Assembly: GCF_007679325.1 (NCBI RefSeq)
Contig: NZ_VEGI01000001.1
Coordinates: 1,550,001-1,614,000 of the forward strand
Length of the DNA stretch: 64,000 nucleotides
DNA from: Arthrobacter sp. U41
GTDB taxonomy: Bacteria; Actinomycetota; Actinomycetes; Actinomycetales; Micrococcaceae
Direction: 5' to 3'
Below, in pieces: positions 63,754-64,000 of the stretch. Under the pieces are notes generated by a model. That model had not been told where the DNA came from and searched no databases. It saw only the letters and a program-made list of their open reading frames with translations. A program made the position numbers and the translations under genes. Position 1 is the stretch's first letter. Each line of letters starts with the position of its first letter.

Positions 63754-64000
63754 TGGCGGACGGCTCCTTCCCGGACTTCGTGGACCACGTCAGCCTTGTC
63801 GATCACCACGTGCACGGCGCGTTTTCCGCCGACGGCGATGAGGCTCGCTTCCAGAACGCGCTCAACGAGGGGAACACCGAACCGCTGACCACCCCGGAGG
63901 ACGCTTACACCACACAACTCGGGCTCGCCATCCGCCGCTGGTGCAGCGGCATTCTTGACCTGCCCCGGCACGCCCCACCGGCGGACTACTGGAGCCGGCG
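63753..64000 (+). CDS. amidohydrolase (FluG N-domain-like), 5' part
   Basis: First 82 residues of a gene cut by the window end. MADGSFPDFVDHVSLVDHHVHGAFSADG has the amidohydrolase metal motif HxH after the first beta strand. It starts on the last base of the GS-like stop (TAATG). In fungi and some bacteria FluG joins such an amidohydrolase to a GS domain; here the two remain separate coupled genes, suggesting hydrolysis of a gamma-glutamyl or related amide. Remainder not visible. Confidence 0.75.
   Translation, partial: MADGSFPDFVDHVSLVDHHVHGAFSADGDEARFQNALNEGNTEPLTTPEDAYTTQLGLAIRRWCSGILDLPRHAPPADYWSR

Overview
The window is a 64 kb piece of chromosome from a high-GC Gram-positive bacterium, most likely an Arthrobacter/Pseudarthrobacter-type soil actinobacterium (Micrococcaceae). 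The clues are strong G/C at third codon positions, frequent GTG/TTG starts, tightly overlapping ATGA/GTGA junctions, IclR, FCD-GntR and LacI regulators, PAS-ANTAR proteins, a heterotetrameric sarcosine oxidase operon and a mycobacterial-style AtsA/FGE sulfatase pair. I saw no rRNA, tRNA, CRISPR array, insertion sequence or phage gene. The taxonomic call is an inference from gene content.

Left part (1-28 kb) is uptake and catabolism of small organic acids and polyols. A polar amino-acid-type ABC transporter (1-1792, minus) faces a LacI regulator. After a few small proteins, a CPA1 antiporter and an MFS transporter, nine genes on the minus strand (13870 down to 5389) form one probable operon. 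It encodes a tripartite tricarboxylate transporter (TctBAC), an RraA-like aldolase, a 6PGDH-like dehydrogenase, a TRAP-like permease pair, a cyclase-family hydrolase and the MFS transporter, and faces an IclR regulator with two operator-like sites. At 15-18 kb an RsbQ-like alpha/beta hydrolase is translationally coupled to a PAS-GGDEF protein, next to a bacterial GOLPH3-like gene. At 18.4-28.1 kb an FCD-GntR regulator precedes a second TctCBA transporter and six coupled enzyme genes: a TIM-barrel isomerase/decarboxylase-like protein, DhaK-DhaL kinase, RpiB-like isomerase, PdxA-like dehydrogenase, triose-phosphate-isomerase-like protein and a PLP fold-type II lyase. This looks like import of a sugar acid and its conversion through a C4 ketose such as L-erythrulose towards erythrose 4-phosphate. 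It is the strongest candidate for an unusual pathway here.

Middle part (28.6-48 kb): a secreted multidomain clan GH-A glycoside hydrolase; then an FCD-GntR regulator divergent from glyA-soxBDAG-sdaA-purU, which demethylates sarcosine, recycles C1 units on tetrahydrofolate and turns glycine through serine into pyruvate. Several regulator/MFS efflux pairs follow, with a cyclophilin-like lipoprotein, a DUF998 membrane protein and an ABM-domain protein.

Right part (48-64 kb): a PAS-ANTAR protein, an orphan HATPase protein, a potassium channel, an etfBA-cytochrome b module whose cytochrome carries three spaced copies of a novel-looking N-terminal motif, a DesK/NarL-type two-component pair, a relict of a GOLPH3-like gene, a divergent sulfatase/formylglycine-generating enzyme pair, a secreted protein, and a glutamine-synthetase-like gene coupled to an amidohydrolase that runs off the window. 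Three near-identical GC-rich hairpins (15.4, 49.0 and 62.3 kb) look like a dispersed terminator family.
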